NCBI GenBank assembly: GCA_905147135.1
Contig: LR990065.1
Span: 1,178,001-1,242,000, forward strand
Source: Blastobasis lacticolella
Lineage: Eukaryota > Arthropoda > Insecta > Lepidoptera > Blastobasidae
DNA length: 64,000 nucleotides
Direction: 5' to 3'
The notes under the pieces: generated by a model
Told to the model about the DNA's origin: nothing
The model's input: the letters and a program-made list of their open reading frames with translations, nothing else
Databases searched by the model: none
Shown: piece after piece, positions 32,820 through 40,900 of the stretch
How the letters are laid out: the number at the start of each line of letters is the position of its first letter
How positions within the stretch are numbered: the first letter of the stretch is position 1
Made by a program: the position numbers and the translations under genes

Positions 32820-33000
32820 ACGAAAAAGGAATGACGTAAAAATGGCGGCTGGCTGTATCGATACGTAGGATCGAAAAAAAATGATCGATTGAAAACAAAT
32901 CGATTTTACTTTAAATAAACGTGCGAAGCTACCTTGTAGGCTAAAGGGACTACGTTGTGAATTATCTTATATCTGAAGAATGAAGCGACGAAATATAATT
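32820..33000. repeat. Right inverted terminus and subterminal region of the DIRS-like element
   Basis: 32951-33000 is the complement of 28161-28210. The adjoining 32830-32950 is the complement of the core of the 27835-28160 fold-back. Confidence 0.75.
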
Positions 33001-33193
33001 CACTGGGATTTTGGATACATACTCACACTCTGTTATTATCCTGTAGCCTAATGACTAAAATAAAGGTTTTACTAATGAAAGACACTGTAGTTATAAGTAG
33101 GACTTATATTAAAGCTGACACACGGGACTACACGAATACTCCCTCTACATTCTCGTGTTCCCGCGGAACTGTCCACATGTGGAGTGCGCTTTA

Positions 33194-33759
33194 CAAGATT
33201 CGGCGTTTTACTCGTCATTCTGGCGAAATTTGAAAATATGTGTAATTTTTATATTGTTTTAAATACAATCAAAAATTTAAGAATTCTCCAAATTGTTATA
33301 ATCTTTTCATAAAATTATATTAATTTGGCGAAAAATAATTTGAGAACGTGAGAAACGGAACACCTATCTGACAATCCTGGAGACCTCACTTCACAGCAGC
33401 GGCCTATTTGACGCCTTTTTTATGATATAGAAAGTACAGCGCCAAAAACTTATCTGACCCGCAGCCAAACCACCTAATATTCGAATTGATCTGTTTTAAA
33501 TAAGCGGAATGTTAGTTCTTTTTACGCCACGTTTATGATGTATTCTTGATCCTTGTCGCTTTGTAGATACTAAAGCTTAACAGCGAGCGTGTCACTCAAT
33601 CTGCCAGAGAACTCTTGAACACCCACAGTGACGTCCAAACAACCATTATAATTAATGGCTGTTTGACTGTGGGTGTTAACCTAACCTAACCATTTCTTCG
33701 CATATGTAGGTGAAAATGTAGCATTACAAATATAGCCTGCTCTACACGATTATCCCCTA
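33194..33759. other. No gene; contains a ~28-bp-arm palindrome
   Basis: AT-rich. At 33617-33679, AACACCCACAGTGACGTCCA and TGGCTGTTTGACTGTGGGTG are complementary arms around TATAATTA, followed by AACCTAACCTAACC. Confidence 0.5.
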
Positions 33760-34690
33760 CCAGATCCTCACCCGTCCGACCCGTGCAAATCCATGGCCTT
33801 GTTGCCGGTAGGTGAATGCGAGGTAAAATCCATCATAGACGGTCTGCGTACCGACTGTGCTACCGGCTGGGATAACATTCCTACAAAAACAATAAAACTT
33901 TCTAGTGAGATTCTTACTCCACCCATCACTCATATCTGCAATATTTCTATCTTTCCCAAAAGCCTAAAAAACCATAAACACGCCAATATACAAAAGTGGT
34001 GATAAAAAAACAAGTTACTAATTACAAGACCTACTCGTATTTCAGTGCTCAGTTCCTTGTCAAAAATTCTAGAGAAAATACTAAATAATTACTTACTCAA
34101 TTACCTAACAAAAAATAAATTGCTCTCTGAGAACCAATACGGCTTGAGACCTGGGATATCTACTGTAGATGCTGTCTTAAATCTGTCACAAACCATCGTT
34201 AAACTAACTGACTACAAACAGACACTAGGTCACACTCTTCAAATATATAAGGACTACCTGACAAATCGTAGTCAGTGCCTCAAAATTGATGGCGTTTATA
34301 GTGAGGATGAAGAAATGACAAGCTTTGGGGTGCCACAGGGCAGTGTATTGGGTCCCACATTGTTTCTCATTTACATCAATGACCTATGCAATTTGTCACA
34401 GGATAATTGTCGTGTATTCATCTATGCTGATGATACAGCCTTACACGCTCACTTTAAATGTGGAGAAAAACAAAAGTGGTTAATTTTTTCCATAAAAACA
34501 TCAAACTCGCCCAACTCACCTTCCATTAGAGCGCACAACTGCCTACCTCTGGACGCGGAATGGACCTGTGTGCCCCTAAAAACTGTTCAATATATAAAAT
34601 ATCTGGCGTCAATGTTGATGAGAAGCTGAACTGGGATTACCACACTCATGCTCTCTATGGTTAGGATACTGATGTACATTTTCTCGAGGC
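33760..34690 (+). pseudogene. Jockey-like LINE RT, part before the Gypsy insertion
   Basis: + ORFs at 33793-34002 and 34045-34629 give 'CEVKSIIDGLRTDCATGWDN', 'ISVLSSLSKILEKILNN', 'LLSENQYGLRPGISTVDAVL', a gap where the FLDLKKAFD block should be (deletion near 34215), then 'TSFGVPQGSVLGPTLFLIYI' and the catalytic 'IYADDTALHAH'. The frame then moves to 'QYIKYL' and 'EKLNWDYHTHAL'. The coding sequence is cut at 34690 inside the codon run for 'FSRLRHFA', which continues at 39380. The deletion and frame breaks show it was dead before the Gypsy insertion or soon after. Confidence 0.8.
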
Positions 34691-34855
34691 TAGTCTGTAT
34701 TTAATAATTTCTAGGGGAATCGAAGCACAATCAAACTACGTATTTATGAGACTGATATTTATTGGACGGTGTCCTTAGAAATCGGTATTAACAACTACCC
34801 GCATTCTTACACTAGCAATAGCGTAATGTTTACATGCATACTTAGGTATACACCA
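34691..34855 (-). repeat. 3' LTR of the Gypsy element
   Basis: 165 bp, TAGTCTGTATTTAATAATTT...TAGGTATACACCA on +. Identical to 39215-39379 by eye. Confidence 0.9.
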
Positions 34856-34875
34856 TTCTTCCACCCCTGTTTCCT
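34856..34875 (-). promoter_or_regulatory. Polypurine tract of the Gypsy element
   Basis: The minus strand reads GGAAACAGGGGTGGAAGAA directly before the 3' LTR, the usual primer for plus-strand synthesis. Confidence 0.65.
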
Positions 34876-35184
34876 AAAAAATAATCGTAATGTACTATTG
34901 ACACTAAACACAAAAGTCAAGTTACTCAACAAAACAATATAATAGTAGATACAATTTGTCATTACTACAATACAAAGAATATGCTACAACTTGCGATAAA
35001 TATACATATATCAATACCCAGACAGGGGTAAGAAAGTAAGAGGTGTATATAAAAAAAAAAAAACGTTTATGTTACAATTAGGTAGTTGTAGTAATACTAC
35101 CTCTGTTGTTACATAAGTACATCTTAAATAATAAGAAAAAAAAAATGTGCAGAAAAATTTAGCCAAATAAATACTTTGTACCAA
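34876..35184. other. 3' untranslated part of the Gypsy element
   Basis: AT-rich, non-coding, with A-runs at 35050-35063 and 35138-35147. It lies between the integrase stop and the polypurine tract. Confidence 0.6.
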
Positions 35185-36000
35185 TCATTTGGTCTTTGCC
35201 TCAGCTCTCGAAGCCATATCTAATGACTGGTCTTCGCACTCTTTTGCCGTTGTCGGTCGAACTCGGACTAGGCGCACTCTCAGCTGCCTGAGAGGCGACG
35301 GCGGCCGCGGGGCGGTATCGGGTGACATTAAGAAAGTGTCACAGTTTGTGTCATCTTTGCGGAGCTGATCTATATGTTTTTTGAAGTGTTTATTATCACT
35401 TTCAATTATGTATGTTAATGGACCTATTTGATTTCGAATTGTACCGGGCTCCCAAGAAAAAATATTATTTTTATAATGTCTGTAAAATATTTTATCACCA
35501 ATATTGAGCAATCTATCCGTCCCGCCTTTGTATTTTATTTGTGTAAACTGTTTCTGCCGTACTATGTCTCGGGTAGAAGGGCGTAAAAGATCAAAAGGGG
35601 TACGGATGTCCTTTCCTAATAATAAATTTGCAGGTGATTTACCGGTGATACAATGAGGCGTCGATCTGTATATAAGTAAAAATTCGTTCAATGCTTTATC
35701 TAAATCAATGTTGTCGTGCAATGCTTTTTTCAAACATTTCTTAATAATTTTTACAGCGTTTTCTGCTGCTCCATTACTGCTCGGCTTGTAAGGGCTGACA
35801 GTTATGTGTTTCACCCCCAAATTAATTAGAAACTGTTTAAATTCTGTTCCATTAAAGGGTGGACCGTTATCAGATACCACCTCGTAGGGTAATCCGAACT
35901 GGCTAAATAAGCTCCTCAGCTTACTAATTGTAGGTTTTGTGGCAGTACTCGGCGTTCGGCTAGCTTCGATCCACTTCGAATGGGCGTCGGTAAGAACCAA
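35185..36000 (-). CDS. Integrase core and C-terminus of the Gypsy element
   Basis: A 271-aa minus ORF. It starts at Met but is really the continuation of pol; the zinc-binding HHCC part lies in the preceding ORF. The DDE triad is visible: Asp in 'VLTDAHSKWIEA' (residue ~5), Asp in 'VVSDNGPPFNG' (~44), and Glu in 'SSNGAAENAVKI' (~80), with 35 residues between the last two as expected for retroviral-type integrases. Then come 'RSTPHCITGKSPANLLLG' and a GPY/F-like 'WEPGTIRNQIGPLTYII'. It would insert the element's cDNA into host DNA. The catalytic residues are intact, but it is out of frame with RT because of a break near 36100. Confidence 0.85.
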   Translation of the reverse strand: MVLTDAHSKWIEASRTPSTATKPTISKLRSLFSQFGLPYEVVSDNGPPFNGTEFKQFLINLGVKHITVSPYKPSSNGAAENAVKIIKKCLKKALHDNIDLDKALNEFLLIYRSTPHCITGKSPANLLLGKDIRTPFDLLRPSTRDIVRQKQFTQIKYKGGTDRLLNIGDKIFYRHYKNNIFSWEPGTIRNQIGPLTYIIESDNKHFKKHIDQLRKDDTNCDTFLMSPDTAPRPPSPLRQLRVRLVRVRPTTAKECEDQSLDMASRAEAKTK

Positions 36001-36013
36001 GTAATATACGGTA

Positions 36014-37792
36014 TTAGCGTTTATGGTGAAAAAATCGACGTGAAGTCGATACCACGGCTCCTCCGGCCACTGCCACGGGTGCAGCGCGACGGCGGGCGGC
36101 GGGCGGCGCCGGGCGCTCGCGCGCGCACGTCGCGCACGCCCTGCAGATGCGCTCGATGTCGCTGTCTATACCCGGCCAGTAAACATAGTTGCGGGCCAAG
36201 TTCTTACATTTCACTATGCCCTGGTGCGTTTCGTGTAATTGAGTTAAAACGTTTACGCGAAGAATTTCTGGGATAACTACACGGTGTCCATGCAGTATAC
36301 AACCCTGTTCGATACTCAAGAATTGTTTTATTTTAAAATATGGTTGTAACTCGGACTTGTCACAGTAATGCCAATTCGTTTTTACTGACTTAATTACCTC
36401 TTGTAAAATCGGGTCCTTTTCAGTATACTTTGCTATTTGTTTATATTGAATTGGTGCCGCATTTTCAACGAAACAAATGAATACATCTCCACAGGTATGT
36501 TTACTACAGCCGGATTCAACCGATGCCATACGCGACAGCCCATCCGCTACGCAATTGTGGTTTGATCCCACACATCGTATTTTATAGTTATATGCCCCTA
36601 ATATTACAGCCCAGCGTTGAAGCCGACTCGCTGCCATCAAAGGAATTCCTTTGTGTTCGCTAAAGATAGCCCCTAACGGTTTGCAGTCCGTTACAAGAGT
36701 AAACTCTCGGCCGAACAGATAATCATGAAATTTTTGTATAGCAAATATGATAGCGAGTCCTTCGCGGCAAATCTGGGCATAATTCCGCTCTGGCGCGCTG
36801 AGCGAGCGCGAGGCGTGCAGCACGGGCCGCTCGCGGCTGTCGGCGCCGCGCTGCCATAGGACTGCCCCAACCCCAGTGGGAGATGCGTCGCACGTCACTG
36901 TGTGGGACTGGCTGTGGTCAAAATGGACCAAAATGGGTGCGTTCTTAAGTAAAAGTTTTACTTTGGTGAATGCTTCGTCACATGCAGGTGACCATTTGAA
37001 CGTGTTATCCTTTTCAAGTAAATTATACAGTGGGGCTAACACATCGCTAAGGTTCTGTAAAAATTTACCATAGTAATTTATTAATCCTAACAGTGCCCGG
37101 AGTTGCTTTACAGTTGTAGGAACTGGGGTGTTTAGGACCGCGTCTACCTTATGTATTTCTGTATGTAAGCCACGCGCGTCAATAACGTTCCCTAAGTGTG
37201 TGATAGAGGTTTGAAAAAAATTACATTTGTCTACGGCGACTCGAAGTCCACTATCCGATAATATTTTGAACACTTCTAGTAATCTATTCCAATGATCAAT
37301 AGAATCAACCCCACTCACAGTTAAGTCGTCTAAGTAACACGTTACAAATCGCATCCTAAACAATTTATCCATCATGCGCTGGAATTTATTGGGTGCCGTC
37401 TTAATACCAAAAGGCAATCGGTTATAGCAGAACATCCCCTGTGTTGTAACAATGGTACAAAGTTTTCTTGAGGCGTCATCGAGTTCAAATTGTAAATATG
37501 CGTTACTAAGATCCTTGCCACCCTGAAGTGACGCAAAAATATCGTTAATTTTAGGTATAGGATATTTATCGTCCACTAATACGGGATTCACGGTAGTTTT
37601 AAAATCTCCGCACAGTCGTACAGTTCCGTTCTTTTTGAGAACCGGCACAACCGGCGTGCCCCACTCGCTCCAGTCCACGGGCGAGATGACGCCCTGGCGC
37701 TGCAGCCGCGCCAGCTCCGCGCCAGCTCCGCGTCCACGGCGGGCCGCAGCGCGTGTGGCACGGGCCGCGGCCGCCGCCACACCGGGACGCAT
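36014..37792 (-). CDS. Reverse transcriptase, RNase H and integrase zinc region of the Gypsy element
   Basis: 592-aa minus ORF. The first ~25 residues are an out-of-frame artefact. From 'ELARLQRQGVISPVDWSEWG' onward it is RT, with 'YNRLPFGIKTAPNKFQRMMD' and catalytic 'VTCYLDDLTVSG'. Then comes RNase H: 'HTVTCDASPTGVGAVLWQRG', 'REGLAIIFAIQKFHDYLFGR', 'FTLVTDCKPLGAIF' and 'HNCVADGLSR'. Next is the integrase HHCC zinc finger 'LHETHQGIVKCKNLARNYVY' with 'CRACATCARE'. The end (last ~30 residues) is again out of frame. Key catalytic residues are intact. It overlaps the gag-protease ORF by 205 nt because an 11-bp duplication shifted the frame. Confidence 0.85.
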   Translation of the reverse strand: MRPGVAAAAARATRAAARRGRGAGAELARLQRQGVISPVDWSEWGTPVVPVLKKNGTVRLCGDFKTTVNPVLVDDKYPIPKINDIFASLQGGKDLSNAYLQFELDDASRKLCTIVTTQGMFCYNRLPFGIKTAPNKFQRMMDKLFRMRFVTCYLDDLTVSGVDSIDHWNRLLEVFKILSDSGLRVAVDKCNFFQTSITHLGNVIDARGLHTEIHKVDAVLNTPVPTTVKQLRALLGLINYYGKFLQNLSDVLAPLYNLLEKDNTFKWSPACDEAFTKVKLLLKNAPILVHFDHSQSHTVTCDASPTGVGAVLWQRGADSRERPVLHASRSLSAPERNYAQICREGLAIIFAIQKFHDYLFGREFTLVTDCKPLGAIFSEHKGIPLMAASRLQRWAVILGAYNYKIRCVGSNHNCVADGLSRMASVESGCSKHTCGDVFICFVENAAPIQYKQIAKYTEKDPILQEVIKSVKTNWHYCDKSELQPYFKIKQFLSIEQGCILHGHRVVIPEILRVNVLTQLHETHQGIVKCKNLARNYVYWPGIDSDIERICRACATCARERPAPPAARRRAAPVAVAGGAVVSTSRRFFHHKR

Positions 37793-39213
37793 CCCTTGAC
37801 TACCTCTAATGAAACCTTCGCTTTATTAAATGTCCCTATCGCATCTAGAAAAACATTAGGAAAACGTTTCATTAATTCGCTACGAATCTGCGACGGAACC
37901 GGCACCGCTTCATTTGAAACTTCGATATTTTTTATCTTTGGATAATAAATACCAAACGCTTTCATCCAGTCTCGACCGAGCAACGAAGAGCTATGGTGGT
38001 TGTTTATAACAATCAAAGATAAATTTTTCCCTATCAGGCCATTAATTTGAACCTTACAATTTAGCTTACCCTTTGGCTTCACTGCTCCGCCGTCGTACAT
38101 TTTTAATTTTGTATTAAACGGGTGTAAAGTGCACCCCTTGAAGTACTTATTATACGTAGCAGCCGAAATCGCGCTAACTGCAGATCCCGTATCGCCTTCC
38201 ATGCGTAGTGATACGTCGTTAACAGTCGCCGTAATAATCCATCTGTCATCGCAATCGTCAGCATTAGCCTCGTCGTCGCTAAGCTGATATATCTCGACCG
38301 CGCGGTCGCTGGAGTCGGCCGACTCCGACGCGGAATTGTCCTCACTCTCACTGACACGATTAACGCCCGGGCGTTGCTTACGCCGGCGGCACACCTTCGC
38401 GACATGCCCTTTAACACCACACGTATAGCACTCACTATCGCGGAACGAACAACGGTCGGGATGGTGACCTCCGCGGTCACACCTGTAACACCGTGGCTGT
38501 TGCGCCTGTTGCCTTCCCGCGGTGGGCGGGCGGTGCCGCGCGCGCGGCGCTGCCGGCGCGGGCCCGCGCACCGCGTGCACCGGGGCCACGTCGCCGCCGC
38601 CGCGAGCCTCCGCCGGCCGCGAGTCTCGCATGGCCGCCTCCAGCGACAGCGCCAGCTCTGTCGCGCGACCGTACGTCACTTTGTCGTCTTCCTCCACCAA
38701 AATTCGCTGTTGAATACGCTCGTTCGCCAATCCGAACACGAATTGGTCGCGTAAATTTTCCTTTAATATTTCGTTCGAGAATTTACACGGTTTACTTAAA
38801 TTTTTTAATTGGACGAGGTACTCACTGATCGACTGATTAGCGGATTGTTTACATGATTTAAATATCATTCGCTCTGCTATGACGGACCGCTTCACTGTGA
38901 GATGTTCGTCGACTAACTTCACAATTTTATCAAAGTCCACCGATTCGGGTTTGTCAGGATAACATAAATCTATTATCAAATCCAAAGGCTCTGTGCCCAC
39001 CACTGCAACCAGATACTTTGAAAAGTGGATTGGTTTAATGCCTTGAATTGTGAACCATGCACGTAACCTGCTTACGTAAGTCGTCCAACGATCGACGTGC
39101 ATTTTAAACTCTCTTAGAGTGTTTACATCGGGCACACGTTTATAATCACTGTCTTCCATCATAATTAGCACTGATATCGAAATATACACGAGGTTCGTAG
39201 TTTTCGTCGCCAA
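37588..39213 (-). CDS. Gag and protease polyprotein of the Gypsy element
   Basis: 541-aa minus ORF. Capsid-like segment from ~20 to 200 ('QSISEYLVQLKNLSKPCKFS' is the conserved core). Two CCHC knuckles follow: 'CYRCDRGGHHPDRC' and 'CYTCGVKGHVAKVC'. An acidic linker leads to an aspartic protease with 'MEGDTGSAVSAIS' (active-site DTG near residue 339) and 'SSLLGRDWMKAFG'. The last ~60 residues are out of frame after a tandem 11-bp duplication (GCCAGCTCCGC twice, 37710-37731). The GC-rich Ala/Arg linker at 38500-38640 is unusually rich in CpG. The true start may be the Met at ~39162 ('MMEDSDYKRVPDVN'), since the first residues overlap the primer site. Confidence 0.85.
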   Translation of the reverse strand: MATKTTNLVYISISVLIMMEDSDYKRVPDVNTLREFKMHVDRWTTYVSRLRAWFTIQGIKPIHFSKYLVAVVGTEPLDLIIDLCYPDKPESVDFDKIVKLVDEHLTVKRSVIAERMIFKSCKQSANQSISEYLVQLKNLSKPCKFSNEILKENLRDQFVFGLANERIQQRILVEEDDKVTYGRATELALSLEAAMRDSRPAEARGGGDVAPVHAVRGPAPAAPRARHRPPTAGRQQAQQPRCYRCDRGGHHPDRCSFRDSECYTCGVKGHVAKVCRRRKQRPGVNRVSESEDNSASESADSSDRAVEIYQLSDDEANADDCDDRWIITATVNDVSLRMEGDTGSAVSAISAATYNKYFKGCTLHPFNTKLKMYDGGAVKPKGKLNCKVQINGLIGKNLSLIVINNHHSSSLLGRDWMKAFGIYYPKIKNIEVSNEAVPVPSQIRSELMKRFPNVFLDAIGTFNKAKVSLEVVKGCVPVWRRPRPVPHALRPAVDAELARSWRGCSARASSRPWTGASGARRLCRFSKRTELYDCAEILKLP

Positions 39214-39214
39214 A

Positions 39215-39379
39215 TAGTCTGTATTTAATAATTTCTAGGGGAATCGAAGCACAATCAAACTACGTATTTATGAGACTGATATTTATTGGACGGTGTCCTT
39301 AGAAATCGGTATTAACAACTACCCGCATTCTTACACTAGCAATAGCGTAATGTTTACATGCATACTTAGGTATACACCA
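39215..39379 (-). repeat. 5' LTR of the Gypsy element
   Basis: 165 bp, identical by eye to 34691-34855. Followed on + by GAGGC, the right copy of the target duplication. Confidence 0.9.
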
Positions 39380-39545
39380 GAGGCTTAGACATTTCGCAGA
39401 CACTGGTACTCTCAAGATGGTATACTTGAGTCTCTGCCAATCTATCTTTCCTTATTGCATCCCAGTTTGGGGGGGCATATACAAGACAACTATGATAAAG
39501 TCAAAACGTGCTTAGACAGCGGTCTTAGTGATCGCTTCATAATCA
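39380..39545 (+). pseudogene. Jockey-like LINE RT, part after the Gypsy insertion
   Basis: Continues the ORF broken at 34690: 'LRHFADTGTLKMVYLSLCQS' and 'IFPYCIPVWGG'. It then decays and ends at the ACGC microsatellite. Confidence 0.75.
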
Positions 39546-39552
39546 TAAAATC

Positions 39553-39553
39553 A

Positions 39554-39589
<36 letters not shown>

Positions 39590-39592
39590 CAT
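39553..39592. repeat. (ACGC)n microsatellite
   Basis: About nine to ten CACG units followed by CATACACACATACAT. Confidence 0.9.
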
Positions 39593-39756
39593 ACACACAT
39601 ACATATTTTTAATCAAAAGAATATGTACATATAACTGAAGTACTCCACAACAATGCAATACAACCTATAAAATAGTGCTACTACGACCCGACCAAACCCT
39701 TGATATCCAAGACACAGGTCTCTGACCTACTTTAGTTTCAATGTATTTGACCTCAG

Positions 39757-40110
39757 TACCATAGGCGCAGGAAGGGGGGGGGGTCCAATGGAAAGGACTA
39801 TGCTTGGAGTCTCATTGCTCGATCGAATCAGAAATTAAGATATCCGCAAGCGAACTTATGTCACCAACATAGCCCGAAGGATTGCCAAGCTTAAAAAATG
39901 GCAGTGGGCAGTGCATATAGTACGCAGAACAGATAGTCGATGGGCCTGTAAAGTTCTCTAGTTGCGACCACGTACCAGAAGACGCAGCGTGGATTGACTT
40001 GGTAAAGATCTCAGACCAGCTGAATGCGGAAGGCACAGGACCGCTTTTTGTGGAGATCTCTGAGGAAGGCCTATGCCCAGCAGTGGGCGTTTCCCGGCTG
40101 ATATGAAGAT
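39757..40110 (+). pseudogene. RTE-type LINE 3' end
   Basis: Starts after a G-run (39773-39783, preceded by CCATAGGCGCAGGAA). The + frame reads 'TNIARRIAKLKWQWAVHIVR', 'RTDSRWACKVL', stop, 'LRPRTRRRSVD', and in other frames the closing 'EEGLCPAVGVSR'. The signature 'KLKWQWAGHIARR.D.RW...VL.W.PR.G.R' belongs to RTE-clade LINEs. The end GGCCTATGCCCAGCAGTGGG is the well-known 3' end of this type; an antisense copy of it lies at 58247-58400. Confidence 0.75.
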
Positions 40111-40738
40111 AATGACATCGCGATACGTATCTATCGCGTTATTTACGGCGATACAAAGCTAATTATACCTTGTGGCTATAAAGCTTATGATACATTCATG
40201 TGAGAGGTTAAGTAAAAAGTTTACTATGACACTATGACATGCGTTACCGCGACAAGATAAAGCTTTTTATGAATTATGATGCCAATCGTACTAACTGACT
40301 GTACATTAGGGGTCGACCTGGCTACATCGGCTACCTCGGAGGGCCAGGCCCCCCTGGAAAATAGCCCTAGATACGCCAATGCTCAGTACTATGTGTATTC
40401 TCTGTGCTATCTGTATACCTATTACATACATTGTATATTTATCGCCTGTAAATTTTCGAAATAAATTATTTTTTTATATTAGTATTATATTATAGATAGA
40501 TATTTATCCATGAAATAAAAATATGTGGTCACCTTATTAGAAAGAAACAAACGGCCTCTGTTCTACACCACTTGCTCTTCTCGTTTTTACCCGAAGAGTC
40601 CTCAGTCCTCGTAAATATGATTAATCCATGACCTTTCCAGTGCTGTGACTGGCATTTAAGTCCATGGTACTATGTATGTATGGACTTACTAGTCCATGGT
40701 GCTTTGCATGGACGTGCGTGCTGTGCAACTCTGTGGAA
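40111..40738. other. No gene recognised
   Basis: Contains a short segment 40303-40395 (GGGCCAGGCCCCCCTGGAAA, TAGATACGCCAATGCTCAGT) that resembles the inverted partner of the CCATAGGCG...GGGG lead-in at 39762. Otherwise unassigned. ORF 40276-40464 has no domain. Confidence 0.35.
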
Positions 40739-40900
40739 GCAAGTGTCAATTGTCAAATTAAAACGCGAAAGGCCGGAATTCGTTATTCGCTTGCATGTGG
40801 ATTTGTATACATTTATTCGCAAATTGAGTAAAGTTTGTGCGTGTTCTTAGTGCTATTCAGTCGTCAGAAACATTTGCAGCGGTTTAATTTCAGTTGTAAG
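40739..40900 (+). promoter_or_regulatory. Candidate promoter and non-coding first exon
   Basis: A moderately GC-balanced island: GTGTCAATTGTCAAATTAAA, then GTGCTATTCAGTCGTCAG with an arthropod initiator-like TCAGT near 40858, then TTTAATTTCAGTTGTAAGTA, where TTG|GTAAGT-like sequence could be a splice donor near 40894. This is the look of an insect transcription start with a short untranslated exon. Nup98 on the same strand 11.4 kb downstream has an acceptor-like TTCACAG just before its ATG exon. The link is speculative. Confidence 0.25.

Larger units (their letters stand above)
28161..33000 (-). mobile_element. DIRS-like tyrosine-recombinase retrotransposon
   Basis: 4.84 kb with perfect inverted termini of about 49 bp: ATTATATTTCGTCGCTTCAT at 28161, complement at 32951-33000. 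No clear target duplication exists at the LTR break (CCATATATT/...TTCACTGGG), as expected for recombinase-mediated insertion. On the minus strand the order is minisatellite-bearing leader, gag-like segment (~31215-30720), RT (~30420-30040), RNase H (~29740-29380) and tyrosine recombinase (~28700-28300). The size matches DIRS1-type elements. All ORFs contain stops and shifts. Inverted rather than split-direct repeats favour DIRS over PAT/Ngaro. The recognition rests on RT/RH/YR motifs listed in the sub-entries. Confidence 0.75.
24354..33120 (+). mobile_element. LTR retrotransposon (coding-deficient), 3' LTR split by a DIRS-like element
   Basis: Inserted in MITE copy 2 with TSD CACG (24350-24353 and 33121-33124). 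The element runs TGTTAGATAT...AAAGCTGACA. The 5' LTR is 24354-25291. The 3' LTR is 27131-27834 joined to 33001-33120, separated by the DIRS-like insertion and its fold-back neighbour. The interior (25292-27130) is only ~1.84 kb and lacks gag-pol. TCAGAAGTGGGATTCG directly after the 5' LTR looks like a tRNA-Leu-type primer site. The first ~85 bp of the 5' LTR have no counterpart at the 3' LTR, and the LTRs differ by a ~30-bp indel near 24995, so it is older than the 2818 and 34691 elements. Superfamily is unassigned, as the diagnostic genes are absent. Confidence 0.75.
24003..33190. mobile_element. Harbinger-like MITE, copy 2, split by an LTR element
   Basis: The left part is 24003-24353 and the right part 33125-33190. 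It begins AGTGCGCTCCACATGT, ends ACATGTGGAGTGCGCT and is followed by TTA at 33191-33193. Removing the 24354-33120 insertion and one CACG restores colinearity with copy 1 (CATGCACGG.CTACACGAAT). The two copies differ at scattered sites. Confidence 0.8.
34691..39379 (-). mobile_element. Ty3/Gypsy LTR retrotransposon with identical 165-bp LTRs
   Basis: 4689 bp, minus orientation. LTRs are 34691-34855 and 39215-39379, 165 bp each and identical by eye. On the minus strand they begin TGGTGTATACC and end CAGACTA. The flanking duplication is GAGGC (34686-34690 and 39380-39384) inside a Jockey-like ORF. Order on minus is gag with two zinc knuckles, protease, RT, RNase H, integrase, which is the Ty3/Gypsy order. 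A purine-rich tract (complement of TTCTTCCACCCCTGTTTCC, 34856-34874) abuts the 3' LTR. TTTGGCGACGAAAAC abuts the 5' LTR as a candidate primer site. Two frame breaks (about 37710-37731 and about 36090-36110) interrupt gag-pol. Confidence 0.9.

Noticed and set aside
33662..33685. Telomere-like AACCTAACCTAACC
   Set aside because: Fewer than three TTAGG units inside ordinary sequence next to a small palindrome; too short to be telomeric.
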